This document shows, piece by piece, positions 26,397 to 35,189 of a DNA stretch of 64,000 bases. This stretch comes from Rossellomorea aquimaris (GTDB taxonomy: Bacteria; Bacillota; Bacilli; Bacillales; Bacillaceae_B). The position numbers were made by a program, and so were the translations under genes. Positions within the stretch are counted from its first letter, which is position 1; each line of letters starts with the position of its first letter. Under the pieces are notes generated by a model, which saw nothing but the letters and a program-made list of their open reading frames with translations, had not been told where the DNA came from and did not search any database. The stretch covers positions 186,001 through 250,000 of the forward strand of contig NZ_MINN01000117.1 in assembly GCF_001877785.1 (NCBI RefSeq). Direction: 5' to 3'.

Positions 26397-26469
26397 TACA
26401 TGAGTAAGAAAGGCGGTGTAAAAAGGACCAGGCAATAAAAAGAATACTATTTTCAGAGGAGATGGGAGA

Positions 26470-28695
26470 ATGAAGAATAAAGGAAAATCGTTCTGGATCA
26501 TCGCTTTGGCATTGATCATGCTGGCCGGCTCCATGTATGTCCCGGCAGGTTCCCCCACAGCCGCGGCAGACAGTAATTTTGCAGACCCGGTCAATCTTGG
26601 CCACCATATTGAAAGCGTTGCGGTCTATGATTCTGCTTATGGTGAGGAGGACGGACACGACGTCATGTACACGACCGTTTCAGGAAGCCCGGCCATTTTC
26701 CAGGTAATTGACCTGGAATCGAAGGAAGTGCTGAGATCCTATCCGCTTGAAGGGACGGGTGCCGTGTGGACACATATCACCGTTCCGAATGGCAATGTGT
26801 ACATCGGAGGAAACGGACATCTGTACGAGTACTCCCCCGGGACACAGGAAGTGAAAGACCTTGGCGGGATCGGGGAAAGCGTGGTGTACGGCTTATCCTA
26901 TGATGAAGATGGCCGCGTTTACTTCGGATCTTTCCCGAACGCGAAAGCCGGGATGTATGACCCGAGTACAGGCGAAATGAGGGATTACGGAACAGTCGCA
27001 CCCGGTCAAAGTTACACGCGCTCAACCGCTTACCACGATGGATTCCTTTATCTTGGTGTCGGTGTCGACAACCGTATGGTGAAACTTGATGTGGAAACAG
27101 GCGAATATGAGTCGATCCCTGTTCCGGACCACGTCATCCAGGGATCAAGCGTATGGCAGATGGATGCGTTCGGCGACTATATTGTAGCAGGAGTCGGCGG
27201 CGGTGATAATTCGCTTCTCTTCTATAATACAATTACGAATGAATGGGAAGATACTTACTATGAAAATAATAAAGGGCTCCGGCTTATCCAGGGGCTTCCT
27301 GGAAGCAATAAGGCTTACTTCCTGCAGAACGGGCGAATCATGGAAATCGACCACGAAACCCTTGCCGCAAGTGATACAGGTGTCAGGTTCGGCACATTCA
27401 TCCGCAACACTGGCTGGGTGGAACTGGAAGGTGACCCGGATTTCCCGGGATACTCACTCGTGACTGTCCAATTTGCCGGACAAGTCACATACATGAATCT
27501 TGAGACGAAAAAAGTAAAAACCATTCAACTTCCGGTGGTCGGAAATCCGATTCCGATCCAGACCCTTGAAAACGGACCGGACGGGAATTTATATATGAGC
27601 GGCTACCCGGGCGGAAAGGGTGCGGTTTACCGTCCTGATTCCGGTACTTCTGAAATGTTCACGCTCGGACAGGCGGAAGGAATGGCGGCAATCGGGGATA
27701 AGATGTATTTCGGGGTTTACCCCGGAGCGATCATCTACGAACTTGATACCACCAAGGAAGTACTGGACAGACAGCAAATCTATGATATCCCCCATCAGGA
27801 CAGACCGTTCGAAATGGAGCCTGTGAATGATAAGCTCTATATCGGCACGATCCCTGATTACGGAAAACTTGGCGGGTCATTGACGATCCTTGATCCCGCT
27901 GATCCTGACAATGCCCAGGTTTTCGAAAACGTCATCCACAACCAGGCGATTGTCGCACTTGCTGAAAAAGGAGACAAGTTGTACGGTTCGACCACGATAG
28001 CAGGCGGTCTTGGAATTGACCCGACAGAAGAAGCTGCAAAAGTCTTTGTGTGGGACCTTGAAAGCAATGAGAAGATCACTGAATTCGTCCCTGACATCCC
28101 CGGTCTCGATTACGATCCGCGAATGATCAGCGGAATGAGTGAAGGTCCGGACGGCCTGTTATGGTCGGCAGCCGACGGAACGATCTTCGCCATGGATCCC
28201 GAGACGCTGGAAGTAGTAAAAAGCAGGACCATCTATGAAGATGTGAAACATTACGGCAGATGGCGCCCGATCCACATCCGCTGGGATGACAACGATATGA
28301 TGTACACGACGCTTGCCGGAAAACTGACGGCCATCGATCCGGATACACTGCATTATAAAACGCTTGGTTCGACAGAGCTTATGACTGTCGGCATCGACGG
28401 CGACATTTATTATGCGGATGGAACGGACTTGATGAAGATCGAGGTGCTGGAAAATACGTTGGAATCCGCAATGGACTTGATTTCTGAAGAAGCGGCGGAC
28501 GGAAATATCAGCCACCCTGTCCATAAACAGCTGATCAACTCACTGAAGCAGGCGGCCCATCATCGCGATAAGGGTGATTTGGATCAGGCACGGAAATTCG
28601 TTGATAAAGCATTGGGACACTTGAAGAAAGCAAAGGGTGAAGATGTGGCGAATGATTTGGAGGTTAAACTGGCTCTTAAGACGATAGAGTTGTAG
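26470..28695 (+). CDS. Secreted beta-propeller protein with C-terminal FIMAH domain (second copy)
   Basis: 741 aa: signal peptide (1-33, ending TAAADS), beta-propeller at about 40-650, and a helical FIMAH-type domain at about 660-730. It aligns along its length with the protein at 4184, sharing GGLGIDPTEEAA, WRP..IRWD and MYTTLAGKLTAIDPDT. It lacks the carbohydrate-binding-like and Ig-like modules. The ATG has GAGGAGATGGGAG upstream. Expression is tied to the importer and long operon by the shared motif, and to carbon status by a cre site. Likely extracellular glycan binding or lyase-type cleavage; no catalytic residues assigned. Confidence 0.85.
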   Translation: MKNKGKSFWIIALALIMLAGSMYVPAGSPTAAADSNFADPVNLGHHIESVAVYDSAYGEEDGHDVMYTTVSGSPAIFQVIDLESKEVLRSYPLEGTGAVWTHITVPNGNVYIGGNGHLYEYSPGTQEVKDLGGIGESVVYGLSYDEDGRVYFGSFPNAKAGMYDPSTGEMRDYGTVAPGQSYTRSTAYHDGFLYLGVGVDNRMVKLDVETGEYESIPVPDHVIQGSSVWQMDAFGDYIVAGVGGGDNSLLFYNTITNEWEDTYYENNKGLRLIQGLPGSNKAYFLQNGRIMEIDHETLAASDTGVRFGTFIRNTGWVELEGDPDFPGYSLVTVQFAGQVTYMNLETKKVKTIQLPVVGNPIPIQTLENGPDGNLYMSGYPGGKGAVYRPDSGTSEMFTLGQAEGMAAIGDKMYFGVYPGAIIYELDTTKEVLDRQQIYDIPHQDRPFEMEPVNDKLYIGTIPDYGKLGGSLTILDPADPDNAQVFENVIHNQAIVALAEKGDKLYGSTTIAGGLGIDPTEEAAKVFVWDLESNEKITEFVPDIPGLDYDPRMISGMSEGPDGLLWSAADGTIFAMDPETLEVVKSRTIYEDVKHYGRWRPIHIRWDDNDMMYTTLAGKLTAIDPDTLHYKTLGSTELMTVGIDGDIYYADGTDLMKIEVLENTLESAMDLISEEAADGNISHPVHKQLINSLKQAAHHRDKGDLDQARKFVDKALGHLKKAKGEDVANDLEVKLALKTIEL

Positions 28696-28700
28696 TTTTG

Positions 28701-28740
28701 AAAAAACCCGGTTCGGTGCGGGGCACCGAACCGGGTTTTT
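28701..28740 (+). terminator. Strong rho-independent terminator
   Basis: A perfect stem AAAAACCCGGTTCGGTGC with its complement, a short loop and T5, 6 bp after the propeller stop. Confidence 0.92.
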
Positions 28741-28857
28741 GATGGTATGGGATTGAGGCGGCGGGGATTTGGTAGTCCTCCAACCATTTTCAAGTTTTTT
28801 TCAGGAGAAGGGATATATCACCAAGAATATGAAGGTTTTCTACGGGGATGGGGGCGA

Positions 28858-28975
28858 TACCAACAATTCCTAAGCGTTTGCCAACAAAAATAGGGATTTA
28901 CCAACAAATTCTGAGCGTTTGCCAACAATTTTTCAGATTTACCAACAAAAAAAGGTAGGATACCGACAATTCGAC
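28858..28975. repeat. Phased 20-21-bp tandem repeat (CCAACAA units)
   Basis: Five CCAACAA cores plus one CCGACAA recur every 20-21 bp. The spacers alternate between CTAAGCGTTTG and GGGATTTA types. It lies between the convergent genes ending at 28695 and 29060 and fills most of that 364-bp gap together with the terminator. Confidence 0.75.
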
Positions 28976-29059
28976 AAAAATCGACGACCCTTCTGCGCTC
29001 CAGCAGCCAAACACCAACCCTGCAGCCGCCCCTATACCCAGAAAAGCAACTCACAATCC

Positions 29060-30652
29060 TCACCCCCGCCCAAACGTACTCCTCATCCGCTCTTCCGGAT
29101 CATCCTCCACACTCTCATCCCATTCCAGGACCTGACCCGCTTTCAGCAATACATCTCTCAACTCCCCGTATCCCACATCCTGAACCGATGACCCTTTTTC
29201 AAAAGCAAGGCTCACCGCAGCCCCCGCAGACTGCCCGATGATCATGAACACCGGTTCCATCCGGATGGATCCAAAGGCAATATGAGAACTCGATAAACAG
29301 ACAGGCACCAGCAGATTTGTGCATTCTTCCGCTTTCGGACGGATCGAGCGCAAAGAAATCGGATAAGGCGAAATCGGGATTTCGACGTCCCCTTCATTGA
29401 CGCAGGCGCCGTCGATGACGACCCGCCTGCAGTGATGGGAATCCATCTGATAGGATGCGAGACCGATTGACTCCCCTGCGGTTGTCTGACCCAGACAATT
29501 CCGGTCGGTCATCACATAGTCCGAGATCATCCTCCTGCCTTCCCGGATATACAATTGATGCGGCCAGTGGCCGGTTTCCATGAATTCATCCGCCGGGAGC
29601 CCCCATTCGGACACTTCGTTACGGATCGCATCAGGTACCCTTACATCGTGACTCAAGAAATACAGCATGCCGAGATTATAATTGAAGTGCTCCTGGAAGA
29701 TTTCTTCCCTCTTTTCAAAACTTCCATCCGGCCAGTCGTAATTCCCACCGATAAAATCAGTGGAGACCGCCCCGTAATTATTGAGGTCCGTTTTTCCATT
29801 TGGCAGCATGGTGTGGAGATTCAGCGCGTCCCATACACCCGCTTGTATGTAACGGAGCAGCAAGGCATAACGGTCCCCTTCATAAAAAGGTGGCTTCGGG
29901 AACGGAATGCGGTTTTCAGGCTCTTTTGTCAAACAGATGCGGAAGTTATACGCCTGTATCCGGTGATCGCCTTCACCCTGGACCTCAGACCCGGCAGCAA
30001 CCTCCTCCACGCCAGGCAAAAGACCGCTCCCCCTGTCGCCTGCCGTCACATAGGGATCGACACGCAGCTCAAATTTATGATGAGGTTCCCCGAACCGGAT
30101 CCCGTTATAGGTCTCGCCGTACTCAGTATTCGGCTCGCGGCCCACCGCATAGGAAACCCCCGCCTTGGCCATAAGGTCCCCTTCATAGCCCGCGTCCACG
30201 AAAAAGCTTCCTTCAAAGATACAGCCATTTTCCATGATGATCCTCTTAATCTTCTTATCTTCCTTCTCTACTTTTGCAGGGTGCTGATTGCAGTAGACTG
30301 GAATATGATAGTCAGCAAGCCACTTTTTAAAAACCGCAGCCGCTGCTTTAGGCTCAAAGGTCCACTGCTCTTCTTGTCCGTAATAGTCTCCGATTCTCTT
30401 ATAAAACTCCCTGGACAAGCCTTCGATCGCTTCTTTGGCTCCGAAATCCGTCGCACCCAGTCCGCTTGCCGTAATCCCGCCGATATGACGGCTGAATTCG
30501 GAGATGGCGACTGACAGTCCCATCTTCTTTGCCTGGATGGCGCATGTGATGCCTGCAGGGGTTGCGCCGTAAACAATTAAATCTTCCTTTACTGTAAAAG
30601 GCTGAGCCATTTTTTCAGCAGGTTCATAGTATTTCAGTTTATTATAGTCCAT
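29060..30652 (-). CDS. FAD-dependent oxidoreductase (FAD_oxidored family, copy 2)
   Basis: 530 aa. FAD-binding segment LIVYGATPAGITCAIQAKKMGL, ISEFSRHIGGITASGLG, FFVDAGYEGDL, and near the end FGSIRMEPVFMIIGQSAGAAV. It is of the same family as the gene at 12213 but a more distant type. No signal peptide. ATG 30652 has GGAAGGAG upstream and overlaps the stop of the DUF4838-like gene by 11 bp, so the two are coupled. The substrate is unknown. Confidence 0.85.
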   Translation of the reverse strand: MDYNKLKYYEPAEKMAQPFTVKEDLIVYGATPAGITCAIQAKKMGLSVAISEFSRHIGGITASGLGATDFGAKEAIEGLSREFYKRIGDYYGQEEQWTFEPKAAAAVFKKWLADYHIPVYCNQHPAKVEKEDKKIKRIIMENGCIFEGSFFVDAGYEGDLMAKAGVSYAVGREPNTEYGETYNGIRFGEPHHKFELRVDPYVTAGDRGSGLLPGVEEVAAGSEVQGEGDHRIQAYNFRICLTKEPENRIPFPKPPFYEGDRYALLLRYIQAGVWDALNLHTMLPNGKTDLNNYGAVSTDFIGGNYDWPDGSFEKREEIFQEHFNYNLGMLYFLSHDVRVPDAIRNEVSEWGLPADEFMETGHWPHQLYIREGRRMISDYVMTDRNCLGQTTAGESIGLASYQMDSHHCRRVVIDGACVNEGDVEIPISPYPISLRSIRPKAEECTNLLVPVCLSSSHIAFGSIRMEPVFMIIGQSAGAAVSLAFEKGSSVQDVGYGELRDVLLKAGQVLEWDESVEDDPEERMRSTFGRG

Positions 30653-32264
30653 CAGCGGCTCCTTCCAGCCAGCCGCACTTAGAAGCAGCGGCAGATTTTT
30701 TCAGGAAATCAAAGTAGATCAACAGCATTTCCTCAGTGGAAAAAGAACCGAAGTTGTCCTTGGTTTGAATGGCGAGCAGCCGGTCATCGACGGCAGGCGT
30801 TTGGTTTTCAAGAAAATCAATGACTTCATCCAGGAAGCGCATGATTTCCCGGCCATCTTCACGGCTTTTCACTTTTTCCGGATCCACGACCCGCGCCGGG
30901 AACAACGGGACATTCCAAACGGTGTGCCTGGCGATGATTTTTTCCAATTTCAATAAAGTTGAAAAATGTTCCTCTCCAAGGAAAGAACGATAGTCGCCGG
31001 CCAGCGCGCTGTACTCCTTGCCCCAGCTCAAGCCCGCAAACATGTAATTGTTCAGCTGGTGAATCCATTTCCAAGGATAATCAGCCAGCCGTTCAGACTT
31101 CAGGTGGCAGGGTACGATCAAATTCAGGATTCCGTCCACCTGGAGTTTCTTATAGTCGTCCATATCTTCCTTCATCCTGTTCAGGAGCGGAGGAAAAAGT
31201 TCACTCAGCATGAAATGGTCACTGTAGTATTCAAGCACGGTAAAGGATCTGCCGTTTTTCATGGTCTCCGCCCTCCAATCCTTGAGGCTGGCTGCTGCCC
31301 GCGCCTGCCCGCCGCCCCGATGATGGAGGGAGCGGGAATAATCCCTGCCCCAATATGCGTACAACACATCCGCTTCCCCGGAGGCTTCGGTCCCCCCGGA
31401 GCGTTCAAGCATATTCCATTCCAGACCCGCGTTATACACGATGTGTTCCACTTGAACGTTCAATTTCCCCAATGCTTCCTTCAGCTTCTCCGTGAAGGCT
31501 ATGTAAGCCGGCATAAAAGCAGCGTTCTCTTCTTTCCCGATCCCCACGTCTTCCGGCCACAATGAGACCCTGGTAACGACCGGCGATTCCCGGCAGATAT
31601 CCTTAATCCGCTTTATAACCCGATCCTGCAGACCGATGTCTTTAAGGAAATGAAGGGCCTGGTGTCCTTTTTCTTCTATTAAGAAAGAAAGGCTGTGGCC
31701 GCCGAGCGTGACATTCATACTGCGTTTGGCCAGTTCCCCTTCGACATATTTTTTTATTTTATCCCAAAGGAAAAAGGTGAAGAAAAATTCATTCAGCCCG
31801 TTTTTGACTCCCCAGTCGATCAGGCGGTTTATGTATATGGGATCATTGACCGTTTCAATGACATTGCCGCGTCTTTTAAATAAGGGTTCTTCCTGACAAG
31901 CGGTATTTTTTGCAGATGGATGCTGTCTTTTTTCTGACAGATGAACCCAGCTATATCCGAGTTTTTTCGCGCAAAAATCATACACGCCGTATAACAATGA
32001 ACGTTCTTCTTTTCCGATGATCGACACATGCTTTTCGTCTTCGATAACCGCGAACCCGTCATTTTTCAAGGACAACTGATCGGCACACCATCCGGATGTG
32101 TTGTAGTCTTTTTCGAGCATTAAATTTATGACTTCCAGTTCTGGACCCGGAGGACCGTTCCTCTTTATAGCGGCCTCAATTCCCGCACCCCTGAACAGCC
32201 TCCTTAGCTCCTCCACCGCAAAAAGAGTGGTGACGTGGTCATTAAAATATACGATTTCCTTCAT
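30642..32264 (-). CDS. DUF4838/alpha-glucuronidase-like protein of unknown function
   Basis: About 540 aa, no signal peptide. Residues 1-110 match the small N-terminal domain found before GH20/GH67-type barrels (GKEERSLLYGVYDFCAKKLG). The rest reads as a TIM-barrel-like region with VSLWPEDVGIG, YNAGLEWNM, and acidic residues in LEYYSDHF. This resembles DUF4838-type putative glycoside hydrolases, but no catalytic pair can be named. ATG 32264 is 9 bp after GGGGAG; GTG 32267 is the alternative. It is coupled to FAD oxidoreductase copy 2. Confidence 0.65.
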   Translation of the reverse strand: MKEIVYFNDHVTTLFAVEELRRLFRGAGIEAAIKRNGPPGPELEVINLMLEKDYNTSGWCADQLSLKNDGFAVIEDEKHVSIIGKEERSLLYGVYDFCAKKLGYSWVHLSEKRQHPSAKNTACQEEPLFKRRGNVIETVNDPIYINRLIDWGVKNGLNEFFFTFFLWDKIKKYVEGELAKRSMNVTLGGHSLSFLIEEKGHQALHFLKDIGLQDRVIKRIKDICRESPVVTRVSLWPEDVGIGKEENAAFMPAYIAFTEKLKEALGKLNVQVEHIVYNAGLEWNMLERSGGTEASGEADVLYAYWGRDYSRSLHHRGGGQARAAASLKDWRAETMKNGRSFTVLEYYSDHFMLSELFPPLLNRMKEDMDDYKKLQVDGILNLIVPCHLKSERLADYPWKWIHQLNNYMFAGLSWGKEYSALAGDYRSFLGEEHFSTLLKLEKIIARHTVWNVPLFPARVVDPEKVKSREDGREIMRFLDEVIDFLENQTPAVDDRLLAIQTKDNFGSFSTEEMLLIYFDFLKKSAAASKCGWLEGAADGL

Positions 32265-32339
32265 CACAGCATACTCCCCTCCATCCTATACCTACCTCTA
32301 ACCATATCCCTTACCTCACGTCCATAAAATGACTTTAAA

Positions 32340-32401
32340 GGGACAGGGGGACAGGTTCATTGTCCCAGCGTGCTGGGACAATGAACCTGTCCCCCTGTCC
32401 C
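32340..32401. repeat. Perfect 62-bp REP palindrome
   Basis: Two REP units head to head form a perfect 30-bp inverted repeat with a 2-bp centre (GT). It lies between divergent genes, upstream of both. Confidence 0.88.
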
Positions 32402-32444
32402 AAAAAAATTTCAAAAAAAGTAAACATTTCCATTTAATTTCCGT

Positions 32445-32450
32445 TATAAT
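32445..32450 (+). promoter_or_regulatory. Candidate -10 box (TATAAT) before the DUF5317 gene
   Basis: A consensus TATAAT 77 bp before the start. The -35 is weak (TAAACA region), so this is tentative. Confidence 0.35.
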
Positions 32451-32526
32451 GGAAGTAGATTGTGTCAGTTTTTATAATATTTTGTCACTTCACATTCATA
32501 TTTACAGCTAAATCGGAGGATATCTC

Positions 32527-33093
32527 ATGGTCTTTGACGGAATTTTGATTGCCATCATCATTGGTTTCATTCGCGGGGGAAGCCTGAAAGGGTTTGCCGA
32601 TCTCACTTTTAAGAAGGGGTGGGTCTTCCCTCTATTGCTCTTATTCCAAATCGTCATTTTTTATTTTCAAAATAAGATAGAGTGGGTCGGGCAGATTAGT
32701 AATCTCTCATTTATGGCGGTGTATGTCGTCGGACTCTACTTTTTATTGGCGAATCGCCATCACCCTCAGTTCATCACGATTTTCATCGGGGTGCTGCTGA
32801 ACTTTATTGTCATGGCCGTAAATGGAGGAAGAATGCCGGTATCCCTCGAAGCAGCGTCTGTCATTGATCCTTATTATCTGGAAGCAACGAAGAATGCCCT
32901 CTACGCGAAACACACGTTGGTAACCGAATCTACCAATCTGGCTTTTCTCGGTGATATCATCCCTCTGTCCGCCCCTTATCCAAGGGAGCAGGCCATCAGC
33001 ATCGGGGATGTCGTCATGAACATAGGGGCCTATCTTTTCATCCAATCTGTGATGGTCCGAAAGAAGGATAAACTTCTATCAACCACTACTTAA
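32527..33093 (+). CDS. DUF5317 family membrane protein
   Basis: 188 aa with about five membrane helices and the family-like NGGRMPVS and ISIGDVVMNIG motifs. The ribosome site is CGGAGGATATCTC before the ATG. It is followed by a 31-aa peptide gene and a GGDEF/HD-GYP protein, an arrangement I recall from other Bacilli. Function unknown; a membrane sensor partner for the c-di-GMP enzyme is possible. Confidence 0.8.
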   Translation: MVFDGILIAIIIGFIRGGSLKGFADLTFKKGWVFPLLLLFQIVIFYFQNKIEWVGQISNLSFMAVYVVGLYFLLANRHHPQFITIFIGVLLNFIVMAVNGGRMPVSLEAASVIDPYYLEATKNALYAKHTLVTESTNLAFLGDIIPLSAPYPREQAISIGDVVMNIGAYLFIQSVMVRKKDKLLSTTT

Positions 33094-33113
33094 TTTAAAG
33101 GAGGTGAGTTATA

Positions 33114-33209
33114 ATGAAAAATAAAGCTAAAGCGGCCGTTATTAACCTTATTATCGTTGGTTCTGCAATCGTAGCCCTGACTTCAGGATGGAAGTTCTGG
33201 GAATTTTAA
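33114..33209 (+). CDS. 31-aa small membrane peptide
   Basis: A 32-codon gene with the best ribosome site in the area (AAAGGAGGTGAG, 33098-33109). The peptide has a basic start (MKNKAKAA), one hydrophobic helix (VINLIIVGSAIVAL) and an aromatic tail ending TSGWKFWEF. It sits 20 bp after the DUF5317 gene and before the GGDEF/HD-GYP gene. The near-perfect Shine-Dalgarno sequence and gene order make it a likely real microprotein; the role is unknown. Confidence 0.7.
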   Translation: MKNKAKAAVINLIIVGSAIVALTSGWKFWEF

Positions 33210-33222
33210 AAAATAACATTAA

Positions 33223-33274
33223 GGCCGTCCCATTGATACATAACATTCATGATGGGCCGGCCCTTATTCTTTTC
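33223..33274 (+). terminator. Hairpin after the 31-aa gene (attenuator or terminator)
   Basis: AAGGCCGTCCCAT pairs with ATGGGCCGGCCCTT around a loop of about 20 nt and is followed by ATTCTTTT. It probably limits transcription into the HD-GYP gene. Confidence 0.5.
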
Positions 33275-33289
33275 GAGAGAGTGATAAAG

Positions 33290-35119
33290 ATGTCTTTGAA
33301 ACCACAAAACGTTTACATTGCGTTCATTTGTCTATTTGGAACGGGATTGTTTGCCTATCATCTTCCCCCGAGTCTGGGAACGGAGGATCTATCAAACTGG
33401 GTGATCATCTACACATTAGTAGGTTCCATCCTGCTGTTAAACCACTTCAACATCATCATCCCCTTATCCGGCAATACATTGTCCATGGATTCCTCTATCT
33501 ACTTAGCAGGTCTTTTTTTGTTTGGATTGAAAATCCCCCTGCTCACACTCGCACTCAGCGGGCTTGTTTTTCTTTTTATCCAATTCAAGCTTGCCTGGTG
33601 GAAACATCTCTTTAACTTTGCCAATTATTCTCTCATGCTGATTTCCACTTACTACGTTTTCATTTTAACGGGAGGAACCGTGGGAGCAACTGATTTCTCG
33701 AATATCCTCCCTTATATGGCTTCATTGACCGTGTACTTTTTCTTTAACGTCGTCATCATGTGGTTTTATTTTTATCTGGCCAGGAGACCTTCGCTGAAGA
33801 CGATCCTGAGGGAAGCCACGCAAAAACAGATACTCTCTGAAGTATTCGCAAGTTACGTAAGCACCCTTGTTCTGTCACTCGTGCTGACCATCTTGCTCAG
33901 CCAGGAGCCTATTTTCGGCATCTTTCTATTCATCATCCTGGCCGTCATGCTTTCGTTTGCATTCAGGAATTTTTTCAACTTATACAAAGAAGAAGAAGCG
34001 AAGGCAAAAATGGATTTCCTTACGGGGTTATATAATCATGGCTACTTCAAGCTGCGTTTGGATGAACTTTTATCCGAGAATAGAGGCAGATCATTTTGTG
34101 TGGCCCTGCTGGACCTTGACGATTTCAAAAAATTCAATGATGCGAACGGTCACGTGAAAGGAGACGAACTGCTGAAATTCTTCGGTAAGTTCATGAACGA
34201 AAAGACCAGGGATCTCCCTTGTATCGCTGCCCGATATGGAGGAGAGGAGTTTGGCATCATCCTGCCCGATACTTCAAAGAGGGAAGCACTCTCCTTTTTG
34301 AATAAGGTACGGAAAGAACTGAATAATACCTATTTTCCAGGAACCGAAGTCTCCCCTCTCGGCTGCATCTCCTTCTCTGGGGGGATCGTCGAATTTGAAA
34401 AAGGAACATACAGCTCTGCTGAACTACTGTCAAAAGCGGACAAGGCCCTGTATTTTGCAAAAGCACAGGGGAAGAACAATATACAAGTTTATAAGGAAGA
34501 TCATCATTATCAGCAGGAATTTCAGTACGCTGAAGAAATCGATGCGCTGGAACAACAGCTGCAGATTTTTCTATCCAAAGATATTTACACGTATCAGCAC
34601 AGTAAACGGGTTTACTCGTATGCCGTTGAAATGAGTGAGCGGCTGAATCTCAGCAGTGAAGAAAAGCGGACGCTGATTCTCGGAGCGTTGATCCATGATA
34701 TCGGCAAGCTGGAAATACCGCGGGATGTCATCAATAAGAAGGGGAAACTTGATGCACACGAGTGGGAAATGATGAAGAAACACGTGATTTATGGAAAAGA
34801 AATCATCGCCTCGATCAAGAAGTATGATGAACTGCTGCCGTTGATCGAGCTTCACCACGAACGGTATGACGGCAAGGGGTACCCTTACGGCCTAAAAGAA
34901 AACAACATTCCGAAACTGGCCCGGATCCTCTGTGTCATCGATTCGTTCGATGCGATGACAACAGAAAGGCCGTATCAGAAAACAAAATCATTCTCAGAAG
35001 CCATCAAGGAACTTCGCGAATGCGCCGGTAAACAATTCGACGCCCAATACGTGGAACCCTTCATCCACATGATCGAGGAAAACTACCAGGACAAACTTGA
35101 TATCGAAAGAGCCGTGTAG
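33290..35119 (+). CDS. Membrane GGDEF and HD-GYP protein (c-di-GMP turnover)
   Basis: About 609 aa. About seven membrane helices (1-230), a GGDEF domain at about 240-400 with the intact ARYGGEEF active site near 317-321, and an HD-GYP domain at about 420-600 with HDIGKLEIP near 469 and HHERYDGKGYP near 522. It can in principle both make cyclic di-GMP and hydrolyse it. The ATG at 33290 (MSLKPQNV) has GAGAGAG upstream and starts the first helix; a longer frame to 33188 lacks a ribosome site. It is the last gene of the DUF5317 cluster. Confidence 0.88.
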   Translation: MSLKPQNVYIAFICLFGTGLFAYHLPPSLGTEDLSNWVIIYTLVGSILLLNHFNIIIPLSGNTLSMDSSIYLAGLFLFGLKIPLLTLALSGLVFLFIQFKLAWWKHLFNFANYSLMLISTYYVFILTGGTVGATDFSNILPYMASLTVYFFFNVVIMWFYFYLARRPSLKTILREATQKQILSEVFASYVSTLVLSLVLTILLSQEPIFGIFLFIILAVMLSFAFRNFFNLYKEEEAKAKMDFLTGLYNHGYFKLRLDELLSENRGRSFCVALLDLDDFKKFNDANGHVKGDELLKFFGKFMNEKTRDLPCIAARYGGEEFGIILPDTSKREALSFLNKVRKELNNTYFPGTEVSPLGCISFSGGIVEFEKGTYSSAELLSKADKALYFAKAQGKNNIQVYKEDHHYQQEFQYAEEIDALEQQLQIFLSKDIYTYQHSKRVYSYAVEMSERLNLSSEEKRTLILGALIHDIGKLEIPRDVINKKGKLDAHEWEMMKKHVIYGKEIIASIKKYDELLPLIELHHERYDGKGYPYGLKENNIPKLARILCVIDSFDAMTTERPYQKTKSFSEAIKELRECAGKQFDAQYVEPFIHMIEENYQDKLDIERAV

Positions 35120-35125
35120 AAGGGC

Positions 35126-35189
35126 GGGACAGGGGGACAGGTTCATTGTCCCAGCAGACGCTGGGACAACGAACCTGTCCCCTAGTCCC
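35126..35189. repeat. REP-like inverted pair supplying the ROK stop codon
   Basis: Head-to-head units between convergent genes. The right unit contains the TAG stop (35182-35184) and the last two codons of the ROK gene. Confidence 0.8.

Noticed and set aside
32265..32340. Regulon motif upstream of the DUF4838-like gene
   Set aside because: Only TTTAAAG followed by TCATTTTATGG is present; the second half-site and the TTGTCT -35 are missing.
33098..33209. 31-aa peptide as an AgrD- or competence-type pheromone
   Set aside because: It has no Cys and no processing partner nearby; a membrane microprotein is a simpler reading.
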